Assembly: GCA_017856385.1 (NCBI GenBank) | Contig: JAFMFD010000001.1 | Span: 1 to 64,000 of the forward strand | Direction of reading: 5' to 3' | Source: Actinomycetota bacterium | GTDB taxonomy: Bacteria > Actinomycetota > Actinomycetes > S36-B12 | DNA: 64,000 nt | In this document: positions 16,349-23,817 of the stretch, in pieces | Layout of the letters: each line of letters begins with the position of its first letter | Numbering within the stretch: position 1 is the stretch's first letter | The notes under the pieces: model-generated | What the model saw: the letters and a program-made list of their open reading frames with translations, nothing else | What the model was told of the DNA's origin: nothing | The model's database searches: none | Made by a program: the position numbers and the translations under genes

Positions 16349-17611
16349 ATGCCTCCCACCACCACCGTCACCGCACACGAGGGCGCCGCAGTCACCACCG
16401 GCAGCCCCACCGGCAGGACCGCCACCGTCGGCAGGCCGGATGCCACGATGACCCGCGAGCAGATGGTCGCCGTCATCGCCGAGCTGGGCCCGAAGTTCGA
16501 GGAGCGTGCCGTCCAGGTCGATCGGGAGGCGGTCTTCCCGTGGGGCAACTTCAACGATCTCCGAGAGCGGGGCTTCCTCGCCCTCTGCGTACCCAAGGAG
16601 TACGGCGGCATGGGTGCCTCCTACACCGACTACATGCGGGTGTCCGAGGAGATCGGCCGCCACTGCGGCTCGACCGGCCTGACTTTCAACATGCACAACG
16701 CGACGATGATCTGGGCCGGTGAGGTCGCCGACAAGCTCGACATGCCCGCCGAGGTCCGGGCCGAGCACGAGCGCCGCCGCGCCGAGATGTTCCGTGGTGT
16801 GGTCGAAGACGGCGAGATCCACTCTCAGCCGTTCTCGGAGGGACTGAACCCCGGCGCGCTCGCCGGCATTGCCACCCGGGCCCTTCCGGTCGACGGCGGC
16901 TACCTCGTCACCGGACGCAAGATCTTCGCCTCACTGTCCGGCGCTGCCGACCGCTACAACGTCACGTGCCAGGTCGAGGGCGAGGACTTCCTGCGACTGC
17001 TCTCCGTCCGCGCGAATGCCGACGGCGTCGAGATCGTCGACGACTGGGATCCCCTCGGCATGCGCGGCACCGTGTCCCGCACGCTGCTCCTGAAGGACGC
17101 CTTCGTGGCAGCCGATGACGAGATCCTGCCCGGCGGGATGTACGACCAGGCGGCGCGGAGGTACCCCTACCTGTTCATGTCGCTGGCGCCTACCTACCTC
17201 GGCCTGACCAAGGGCATCCTCGACTTCACGCGCGCCTACCTGCGCGGTGAGCTGGCAGGTGCGGCCAAGGGAACGGCACGTCGCGACAATCCGATCAAGC
17301 AGGTGGGCTGGGCGGAGATGCAGATCAAGTACGAGCAGAGCCGTGCCTTGCTCTACGGCGTGGCCGACAGCGCCACCCTCGATCCCACCGAGGAGCAGAT
17401 GATCGCGGCCTGGGCCGCGGTCTACACGACGATGGAGCACGCGAACGAGGTCGCGGCGGCGGCCGTGCGCGTCTGCGGCGGCCAGTCCATGCTTCGACAC
17501 CTGGCCCTCGAGCGCATGTACCGGGACTCCAGGCTTGGCTCGACCATGCTTCCGTGGAGTGCCGAGGTGGCCATCGAGCGCATCGGGAAGGCCAGGCTCT
17601 ACGACGAGTAG
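16349..17611 (+). CDS. Acyl-CoA-dehydrogenase-fold flavoprotein
   Basis: A 420-residue member of the acyl-CoA dehydrogenase fold. An approximately 30-residue Thr/Gly-rich leader precedes the helical N-domain; VPKEYGGMGASY (about 82-93) is the usual signature and GRKIFASLSGAADRY is the middle beta-domain. The C-terminal helical domain ends in a VRVCGGQSML segment. The usual Glu base of mitochondrial-type dehydrogenases cannot be located confidently. Relatives include acyl-CoA dehydrogenases and flavin monooxygenases (DszC/HpaB-like sulfur and ring oxidisers), so either dehydrogenation or N/ring oxygenation is possible. Divergent from the NicX-like operon and sharing its operator pair, which links it to the same pathway. 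Confidence 0.83.
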   Translation: MPPTTTVTAHEGAAVTTGSPTGRTATVGRPDATMTREQMVAVIAELGPKFEERAVQVDREAVFPWGNFNDLRERGFLALCVPKEYGGMGASYTDYMRVSEEIGRHCGSTGLTFNMHNATMIWAGEVADKLDMPAEVRAEHERRRAEMFRGVVEDGEIHSQPFSEGLNPGALAGIATRALPVDGGYLVTGRKIFASLSGAADRYNVTCQVEGEDFLRLLSVRANADGVEIVDDWDPLGMRGTVSRTLLLKDAFVAADDEILPGGMYDQAARRYPYLFMSLAPTYLGLTKGILDFTRAYLRGELAGAAKGTARRDNPIKQVGWAEMQIKYEQSRALLYGVADSATLDPTEEQMIAAWAAVYTTMEHANEVAAAAVRVCGGQSMLRHLALERMYRDSRLGSTMLPWSAEVAIERIGKARLYDE

Positions 17612-17624
17612 GGAATTTTCCCCC

Positions 17625-17636
17625 GCCGGATCCGGC
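17625..17636. promoter_or_regulatory. 12-bp palindrome before the APC permease
   Basis: GCCGGATCCGGC reads the same on both strands and follows GGGAATTTTCCC, another short inverted repeat (17611-17622). They could be an operator for the permease or a terminator of the flavoprotein gene. Confidence 0.3.
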
Positions 17637-17723
17637 CAAGGTGCTTGATCTCGAGGCCCGGTTGGTCGAGGATTCCGGCATCGTTCGCTCCCGCATGACC
17701 TCGGACGTCCCATTGGAGGAGAC

Positions 17724-19265
17724 ATGTCGCAACGGGAGAATCTCCCGAAGTCGGATCAGGCCCTCGGCGCCGGTGATCCGGAAACATCGAGCACGAGCCT
17801 GAGGAAGGGCACTCTCGGCCTCTTCGGGATCATCTTCTTCGTCGTCGCGGCCGCCGCGCCGGTGGCAGGCATGACCGGTGCCTTCCCCGTCGCCCTGGGC
17901 ATCGGTGACGGAGCGGGTGCGGCCGGCATGTACGTCGCCGTCGGCATCATCCTGCTCATCTTCTCGGTCGGGTACGCGACGATGAGCCACTACGTGACCA
18001 ACACGGGTGCGTTCTTCGCCTACGTCGGACGTGGCCTTGGCATCACGTGGGGCGTCGGCTCGGCCTTCGCCTCGGTGCTTGCCTACCTGACGGTCCAGTG
18101 GGGCGTCATCGGCTTCCTGTCCGGTCAGCTCGACTTCTACCTGCAGGGCAAGTTCGGGCTCGACCTGCCGTGGTGGATCTACGGCATCATCCTGATCGTC
18201 ATCGTCTGGGTCCTGTCGGCGCTGCGTGTTGATATCGGAGCCAAGGTGCTCGGCATCCTCCTGGCCATCGAGATCCTCGCCCTCATCATCGTGTCGATCG
18301 CCATCCTTGCGAGCGGCGGCCCCGAGGGCATCAACATCGGCGCCTCCTTCAGCCCGTCGGCGATCTTCGCGGGCGGATTGGCCGGCGGCGCGGGCATCGC
18401 CTTCGCCTTCGCGCTTGCGTCCTTCATCGGCTTCGAGGCGACGGCGATCTACGGCGAGGAGTCGAAGGATCCCAAGCGCACGGTGCCGAAGGCGACCTAC
18501 ATCTCGGTCGTCTTCATCACCCTGCTGTTCGGGCTGGTCGGCCTAGCGCTGGTCACCGGGCTCGGAGCGACGGATATCCAGAACAAGGTCTTCGAGGTCA
18601 CGGCCATCGAGGGTGTCCCACTTTCCGATCCATCGGCTGTCCTCTTCAGCCTCACGGGAGCCAATGTCGGCCAGTGGATGGTCGAGCTGTTCTCGATCAT
18701 CGTCCTGACCTCGCTCTTCGCGGCCACGCTCGCCTTCCAGAACTCGGCGGCGCGCTACCTGTTCGCGATGGGTCGCGCTGGGGTGCTGCCGAAGAAGCTC
18801 GACGGTGTGAACTCGCGCCAGGCGCCGATGCGGGCCACGACAGTGGTCTCCATCCTCGCGATCGCGCTCGTGGTGGTCGGCATCATCTTCAACTGGGATC
18901 CGATCCTGAACATCTTCTACTGGTTCGGCGCAGTTGCCGTGATCGCGATCGTCCTCACCGAGATCTTCGTGAGCATCGCGGTCATCGTGTACTTCCGCCG
19001 CACCAAGGAGGACACCCGTGTCTGGCACACCCTGATCGCGCCTCTCATCGCGATCATCGGCCTGGCCATCGGGGAGTACATGCTCATGAGCCGCTTCAAC
19101 CTCTTCTCCGGCACTGCGTCGGGCGAGGGCGGTCCATGGGAGATGAACACCACTGGGTGGATTCTCGTCCTGTCTCCGTTCGTGCTCTTCGTCATCGGCC
19201 TCATCGTCGGTGCCCTGCGGAAGAACAAGGAGAACTACGACGCGGTCCACAACTTCGTGAGCTAG
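17724..19265 (+). CDS. APC superfamily amino acid/amine permease
   Basis: A 513-residue membrane protein with about 12 hydrophobic segments. After a soluble 28-residue leader, the first helix contains the APC pattern GLFGIIFFVVAAAAPVAG, and helix 6 lies around FALASFIGFEATAIYGEESKD, where GFE and EESKDPKRTVP are the typical APC landmarks. The ATG follows GGAGGAG. It should import an amino acid, amine or polyamine using the proton gradient. Lying just downstream of the flavoprotein and beside the GS-like genes, it is a good candidate for uptake of the amine substrate of the region. A hairpin follows the stop. Confidence 0.9.
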   Translation: MSQRENLPKSDQALGAGDPETSSTSLRKGTLGLFGIIFFVVAAAAPVAGMTGAFPVALGIGDGAGAAGMYVAVGIILLIFSVGYATMSHYVTNTGAFFAYVGRGLGITWGVGSAFASVLAYLTVQWGVIGFLSGQLDFYLQGKFGLDLPWWIYGIILIVIVWVLSALRVDIGAKVLGILLAIEILALIIVSIAILASGGPEGINIGASFSPSAIFAGGLAGGAGIAFAFALASFIGFEATAIYGEESKDPKRTVPKATYISVVFITLLFGLVGLALVTGLGATDIQNKVFEVTAIEGVPLSDPSAVLFSLTGANVGQWMVELFSIIVLTSLFAATLAFQNSAARYLFAMGRAGVLPKKLDGVNSRQAPMRATTVVSILAIALVVVGIIFNWDPILNIFYWFGAVAVIAIVLTEIFVSIAVIVYFRRTKEDTRVWHTLIAPLIAIIGLAIGEYMLMSRFNLFSGTASGEGGPWEMNTTGWILVLSPFVLFVIGLIVGALRKNKENYDAVHNFVS

Positions 19266-19274
19266 CTGCGCGCA

Positions 19275-19308
19275 GGGGGATGGGTCGCCAGCCGGTGGCT
19301 CATCCCCC
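19275..19308 (+). terminator. Hairpin terminator after the APC permease
   Basis: GGGGGATG (19275-19282) pairs with CATCCCCC (19301-19308) around an 18-nt loop that can fold further. It starts 9 bp after the stop codon. There is only a short T tract, so termination may rely on the hairpin. Confidence 0.55.
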
Positions 19309-19378
19309 TTCGTGCGTCCTGGGGGAGGGCCGCTCGACGGCGCTTCCGCCTCCGCCCCTCCCCCTAGGCCCCCATACC

Positions 19379-19402
19379 CGTTTCTCCCGCGTCGCGGGAC
19401 AA
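19379..19402. repeat. Hairpin repeat, copy 1 of 2
   Basis: A 24-bp unit beginning CGTTTCTCCCGCG and ending CGCGGGACAA; its core TCCCGCG-T-CGCGGGA is a perfect 7-bp inverted repeat. Copy 2 lies exactly 60 bp downstream in the same orientation. It sits in a convergent intergenic gap, like REP elements or bidirectional terminators. Confidence 0.75.
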
Positions 19403-19438
19403 GTGAGCGAAAAGCCCTGCTTTGGCGCCCGTTTGACT

Positions 19439-19462
19439 CGTTTCTCCCGCGTCGCGGGACAA
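19439..19462. repeat. Hairpin repeat, copy 2 of 2
   Basis: Identical over 24 bp to copy 1 at 19379. It ends 10 bp before the stop of the minus-strand P450 gene, so it may act as that gene's terminator. The 36 bp between copies are not similar to anything else noticed. Confidence 0.75.
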
Positions 19463-19472
19463 ACGAGGCTGG

Positions 19473-20705
19473 TCAACTGGAGGTGAGGTGGGCGGGGAAT
19501 GCGGCGATGCCGTTGACGAAACTTGAGCGGGTGCGCAAGACGGGCCCGGTGCGGTCAAGGCAGATGCGCCGGTTGATCATCTCCTCGAGCAGCACCCTGA
19601 TCTCCATGCGAGCGAGCGGGGCTCCGAGGCAGTGGTGCGGGCCCTTGGCGCCGAACGACACCTGCGGCGGCTTGATCGGCCGGGTGATGTCGAATCGCAG
19701 CGGGTCGGGGAACTCGTCATCGTCGAAGTTGGCCGAGCAGTAGAACATGACGACTTTGTCGTCCTCGCGGATCGGCACGCCCGCAAGCTCGGTGTCGCAG
19801 GTCGCGGTGCGGCGCATGTGCAGCACCGGAGTGGCCCAGCGGATGATCTCCTCGACCGCGTTCTCAACAAGTTCGGGCCGGCGGTAGAGCAGGTCCAGCT
19901 GGTCGGGATTCTCAGTGAAGGCCAGCAGGCCGTTGCTGATCGCTGTACGAGTCGTCTCATTGCCGGCGAAGACGAGCACATGGAACATGTTCTTGAAGTC
20001 GAGGTCCGAGAGTGCCTCACCCTCGTAGCGCGCCTCCACCAATGCGGTGGTGAGGTCGTCCTTGGGATTGCGCGTGCGCTCGTCGCGCATCATCCGCCCG
20101 TACTCGAAGAGTGCGTGCGACGCCGGTGCGCTGAAGGGAAGGAGCTCCAGCGGCGTGGTGTTGCCGTAGGCGTCGGCAGGGACCCCGGTGGAGTCGATCA
20201 GCTCATCGGACCACTGGACGAGCATCGCGGCATCATCCTCGGGCACGCCGAGGATGTTGATGATGACGCGGATCGGCAACGGTGCACTGAGAGCCTGAAC
20301 GACGTCGATCGAGCCCTGCTCGCTCGCCGCCTCCAGCAACTCGACGGTGATCTCCCGCGTGACGTCCTCGTAGGACTTGACGCGGTGGCTGGTGAAGGCG
20401 GGGATGCCGAGCTTGCGCAGCCTGACGTGCTCGGGAGCGTCGGTGTCGATGATCGACCGACGGGCGGTCATCTGCTCCTCGGTGAGGTCAGGGAGGTTCG
20501 TCATCCCGCGTGCACTGGAGTAGGTCTGCGGGTCTCGGGTCACCGTGACGACATCGCGGTAGCGGGTGATGGCCCAGTAGGGCCTGCCCTCGTACATGCG
20601 CAGGGCGACGGGGTCGGTGCGGCGCATCTCGGCGAACACGGCGTGCGGGATGCCGTCCGCGTAGGCGCCCGGTTCGGTGATGTCGATGGACTCCAGGGTC
20701 GTCAT
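19473..20705 (-). CDS. Cytochrome P450 (CYP125/142-like)
   Basis: A 410-residue P450 with all standard elements: I-helix AGNETTR at about 247-253 (the acid-Thr pair is complete), K-helix EIIR at about 286-289, and heme loop FGAKGPHHCLGAPLAR with Cys at about 359. The AGNETTR and FGxGxHxCLG pattern, with an HMRRT segment, resembles actinobacterial steroid- and terpene-type P450s such as CYP125 and CYP142, but the substrate here is not known. Its ATG overlaps the stop of the upstream alcohol dehydrogenase by four bases, so the two form an operon: a P450 may make an alcohol that the dehydrogenase oxidises. Confidence 0.9.
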   Translation of the reverse strand: MTTLESIDITEPGAYADGIPHAVFAEMRRTDPVALRMYEGRPYWAITRYRDVVTVTRDPQTYSSARGMTNLPDLTEEQMTARRSIIDTDAPEHVRLRKLGIPAFTSHRVKSYEDVTREITVELLEAASEQGSIDVVQALSAPLPIRVIINILGVPEDDAAMLVQWSDELIDSTGVPADAYGNTTPLELLPFSAPASHALFEYGRMMRDERTRNPKDDLTTALVEARYEGEALSDLDFKNMFHVLVFAGNETTRTAISNGLLAFTENPDQLDLLYRRPELVENAVEEIIRWATPVLHMRRTATCDTELAGVPIREDDKVVMFYCSANFDDDEFPDPLRFDITRPIKPPQVSFGAKGPHHCLGAPLARMEIRVLLEEMINRRICLDRTGPVLRTRSSFVNGIAAFPAHLTSS

Positions 20706-21676
20706 GCGCGAGCTCCCGGGGTGATGACGAAGCGACCGGAGACATCGCCACGGTGCAGCCGGTCATGGGCGGAGGCGACGTCGTCGAGCCCGATCACCTC
20801 GACGGGGGAGTGCAGGGGGTGTCTCTGCGCCAGGGCCACCATGTCGTGCATCTGCGCGAGCGATCCCCAGACGGAGGTCATGAAGCGTGCCTCATGCGGC
20901 ACCGCGCCGAATCCGAACGGGATGGTGCCGCCGTAGAGGCCGACGACGACGACGAGGCCCTGGCGGGCGATGTGGTCGCGCGCGGTGACGAGGGTGGGCT
21001 CGGCCCCGACGAAGTCGATCACGGCCGTGAACGTGCCCTCGACCTCTCCGGGGGCGGCGACGGCGTCGGCCCCGAGCTCACGCGCGACCGCGCGCTTCTC
21101 CTCGGAGGCATCGACCACGGTCACCTCCGCGTCGGAGCGGATCTTCAGCCACTGCAGGCCGAACTGGCCCAGGCCTCCGGCCCCGATGACGAGGGCGCGG
21201 GGGCGTGTCGCATGAGCCAGGGTCTCGAGCACGTGGTCGACGGCCCGGTAGGCCGTCAGGCCTCCGCAGGCGAGGGGAGCCGCGTGCACGGGATCGAGGT
21301 CGCCCAGGGGCACCAGATAGCCCTCATCGGGCACCGCCAGCCGCTCGGCGTAGCCGCCATCGCGGAACAGGCCGGCCTCTGTGGCATTCGGGCAGATCAT
21401 CTCCTGCCCGGACGCACAGGCCCAGCAGTCCGGCTTCCGGCAGCCCCAGCACGCGTAGACGAGCACGGGTCCGAGTCGCTCGTGCCGGGCCGCCACCTCG
21501 TGGCCCAGCACAACGGGCAGGACGGTCGGGTAGTCGCCGGCCGCGGCATGGAGGTCCGAGTGGCAGATGCCGCAGGCCAGCACATCGACCACGGCGCCGC
21601 CCGGGGGGGCCGTGGGCTCGGCCACGTCGCGGACGGTCAGGGGGTCGCCGGGGGCGGTGAGGACGACGGCGCGCAT
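20702..21676 (-). CDS. Zinc-dependent alcohol dehydrogenase (MDR family)
   Basis: A 324-residue medium-chain dehydrogenase. The catalytic zinc region shows CGICHSDLH (Cys and nearby His) and GHE; the structural zinc loop is an unusual CWGCRKPDCWAC stretch with four Cys. The Rossmann motif is GAGGLGQFGLQWL. It oxidises an alcohol or reduces an aldehyde with NAD(P). It is the first gene of a two-gene operon with the P450, with a four-base overlap. It is divergent from the GS-like gene at 21775, and the 98-bp gap holds an AT-rich motif shared with another divergent promoter at 26139. Confidence 0.9.
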   Translation of the reverse strand: MRAVVLTAPGDPLTVRDVAEPTAPPGGAVVDVLACGICHSDLHAAAGDYPTVLPVVLGHEVAARHERLGPVLVYACWGCRKPDCWACASGQEMICPNATEAGLFRDGGYAERLAVPDEGYLVPLGDLDPVHAAPLACGGLTAYRAVDHVLETLAHATRPRALVIGAGGLGQFGLQWLKIRSDAEVTVVDASEEKRAVARELGADAVAAPGEVEGTFTAVIDFVGAEPTLVTARDHIARQGLVVVVGLYGGTIPFGFGAVPHEARFMTSVWGSLAQMHDMVALAQRHPLHSPVEVIGLDDVASAHDRLHRGDVSGRFVITPGARA

Positions 21677-21733
21677 GGAGCCTCCCGATCGGGTCCGGGC
21701 GGAAAACCCGGACGAGCACGTCTGGGCAGACTA

Positions 21734-21743
21734 CATTTATCAA
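21734..21743. promoter_or_regulatory. Shared motif CATTTATCAA, copy 1
   Basis: This AT-rich block stands out in GC-rich DNA between the divergent alcohol dehydrogenase and the GS-like gene. The same 10 bases occur in the divergent promoter at 26139-26148. It is a candidate binding site of a common regulator, possibly the GntR protein encoded at 27651. Confidence 0.5.
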
Positions 21744-21774
21744 GTATCCGAAATCTATCCCTTGGGGAGGCGCG

Positions 21775-23118
21775 ATGACCGGGTGGGACCCGCAGGAGCA
21801 CGACCGGGTGGCCGCGCTGTGCGAGGAGCACGGCATCCACACCGTCGAGTGCGTCTTCGTCGACACCTGGGGCATGCCCCGTGGCAAGCGGCTGCCGGTG
21901 CGGCAGTTCCTGCGGGGCAAGGGCTACGCGATCGCCAACGTCGTGTACTCATGGGATCCGACGTGCGGCATCTACGACACACCTTGGACGTCCGTCGGCG
22001 AGGGTGTGCCGGACATGCACGCCGTGCCCGACCTCTCGAGCTTCCGGATCGCGGGCTGGACCGAGGGCGTGGGCATTGTCATGTGCGACACCGTGCACCC
22101 CGACGGCCGCACGATCGAGATGGACGCGCGCGCGATGCTCAAGCGCCAGCTCGCTCGCGCTGCTGATCTCGGCTTCGGCGTCGACGCTGCGTCCGAACTG
22201 GAGTTCCATGCCTTCACGGAGGACTGGACTCCGCTCTACAGCGACATCAACTGCTACTCGATCTTCCGCGGCTGGGAGATGGAGCCGTTCATGCTCGACA
22301 TTCGCGAGTCCCTGCGCAAGACCGGTATCGAGGTCGAGGCCTGCAACGTCGAGTACGGTCCCGGGCAGACCGAGATCAATGTGCGCTACGGCCCGCTGAT
22401 GAAGATGGCGGACGACACCGTGCTGTTCAAGTACATCGTGCGCCTGTGCGCCAAGCGCCACGGCATCAATGTCACGTTCATGGCCAAGCCCTATCTGCTC
22501 GAGGCAGGCAATGGCTTCCATGTCCACCAGTCCCTCACCAGGGACGGCGTCAACGCCTTTGCGGAGCAGGATGAGGACTCTCCCCTCGGCAGCAGCCTCA
22601 TGCGCCGGTACCTCACCGGCCTGCTGGCCCACCACAAGGAGCTCCAGCTGGTGATGACGCCGACCATCTCCGGCTACAAGCGCGTGCAGGACTACTCCTT
22701 CTCCCCAACCCAGGTCACCTGGGGACTCGATCACCGGCTCGTGGGCGTCCGCTCGATCGTGGGCGAGGGCAGCGGCAACCGGCTCGAGGCCCGCTGGGCG
22801 GCTGCGGATGCGAACCCGTACCTCGTGTTCGCCAGCATCCTCGCCGCCGGGCTCGATGGCCTGGAGAACGACTACGAGCTCATGCCGCAGGTCATCACCG
22901 ACCCGCACACGGACGACTCGTGGGACCGCCTGCCCAGCGACATCGAGGGAGCCATCGAGAACTTCGACACGCCATTCAACCGCAGTGTCTTCGGCGATGT
23001 CTTCGTGGACAACTTCCTGATCATGCAGCGACGCGAGGCCGAGGCCTTCCGGGCAGAGGCGGATCAGGGCGAGGACGTCAGCCAGTGGGAGATCACGCGC
23101 TACCGGGCGGTCATCTAG
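21775..23118 (+). CDS. Glutamine-synthetase-like gamma-glutamyl ligase (3 of 3)
   Basis: A 447-residue GS-fold ligase. GS landmarks: ASELEFHAF (about 142-150), NVEYGPGQTEIN with its two metal glutamates, EAGNGFHVHQSL for the ATP-site His, and RLEARWAAADANPYL near the C-terminus. No NLYDLPP adenylylation loop is seen. It starts at an ATG after GGGGAGG. The next gene, a glutamine amidotransferase, begins at the very next base. A GS-like ligase next to such a hydrolase is the order of aniline operons (TdnQ-TdnT, AtdA1-AtdA2), where the pair makes and disposes of gamma-glutamyl amide. By analogy it probably glutamylates an amine substrate; an ordinary glutamine-forming role is unlikely. Confidence 0.87.
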   Translation: MTGWDPQEHDRVAALCEEHGIHTVECVFVDTWGMPRGKRLPVRQFLRGKGYAIANVVYSWDPTCGIYDTPWTSVGEGVPDMHAVPDLSSFRIAGWTEGVGIVMCDTVHPDGRTIEMDARAMLKRQLARAADLGFGVDAASELEFHAFTEDWTPLYSDINCYSIFRGWEMEPFMLDIRESLRKTGIEVEACNVEYGPGQTEINVRYGPLMKMADDTVLFKYIVRLCAKRHGINVTFMAKPYLLEAGNGFHVHQSLTRDGVNAFAEQDEDSPLGSSLMRRYLTGLLAHHKELQLVMTPTISGYKRVQDYSFSPTQVTWGLDHRLVGVRSIVGEGSGNRLEARWAAADANPYLVFASILAAGLDGLENDYELMPQVITDPHTDDSWDRLPSDIEGAIENFDTPFNRSVFGDVFVDNFLIMQRREAEAFRAEADQGEDVSQWEITRYRAVI

Positions 23119-23817
23119 GTGGCACGGATCCTGCTGATCAGTCATGAGCCGCAGGCCGCGCCAGCGCTCATCGGCGAGATCCTGCGCGAGCAGGGGCACG
23201 CCATCGTGCTGCACGTGGTCCTCGCAGACCCTGAGGACCCCGACACCGACTTCCCCGATCCGCACTCCTTCGACGCGGTGATCGCCTTCGGGTCCTTCGC
23301 GAATGCGTACGACGCTGAGGTGCAGGCGTGGGTCGAGCCCGAGCGACAGCTCATCAGCGGCATGGTCAAGGACGACATCCCCTACCTCGGCGTCTGCTTC
23401 GGCGGCCAGCTGCTCGCCCAGGCGGTCGGCGGCAGCGTCGAGCGCGCGCCGGTGGACGAGCAGGAGATCGGGCTGGTCACCTTCGACGAGGATGCGGGCC
23501 TGCCCGTGCCGGCGGGTCCGTGGTTCACGTGGCACGAGGACCGCGTCGTGGTGCCGCAGGGCATCGAGGTCCTGGCGCATAACGGCAAGGCCGTCCAGCT
23601 CTTCCGCACCGGTCGTGCCGTGGGCACCCAGTTCCATCCCGAGGCCGACGTTCACGTGGTCGGGTCGTGGGTGAGCATCGGCCCCGATCACATCCCGACA
23701 CACACGAGCGGACCGGAGATCCTGGAGGATCTGACGACGAATGCGGATGAGCTTCGGCGCAACTGCGAGCAGCTGGTCGACTGGTTCCTCCGCGAGGTGG
23801 CCGAGGTGTCCGCATGA
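23119..23817 (+). CDS. Class I glutamine amidotransferase-like hydrolase
   Basis: A 232-residue GATase-1 domain protein. The nucleophile Cys is at about 93 in GVCFGGQ, and the catalytic His and Glu are at about 173 and 175 in QFHPE. There is no synthetase domain, so it should hydrolyse a gamma-glutamyl amide on its own. It begins with GTG immediately after the GS-like ligase stop, with no gap, and overlaps the CoA transferase by four bases. The pairing resembles AtdA2/TdnT, which remove gamma-glutamylanilide, and PuuD in putrescine use. A role in releasing the product amine or preventing build-up of the glutamyl adduct is inferred. Confidence 0.87.
   Translation: MARILLISHEPQAAPALIGEILREQGHAIVLHVVLADPEDPDTDFPDPHSFDAVIAFGSFANAYDAEVQAWVEPERQLISGMVKDDIPYLGVCFGGQLLAQAVGGSVERAPVDEQEIGLVTFDEDAGLPVPAGPWFTWHEDRVVVPQGIEVLAHNGKAVQLFRTGRAVGTQFHPEADVHVVGSWVSIGPDHIPTHTSGPEILEDLTTNADELRRNCEQLVDWFLREVAEVSA

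Noticed and set aside
19379-19462. Attachment or insertion-sequence ends
   Set aside because: The copies are in direct orientation with only 36 bp between them, and no integrase or transposase is near.
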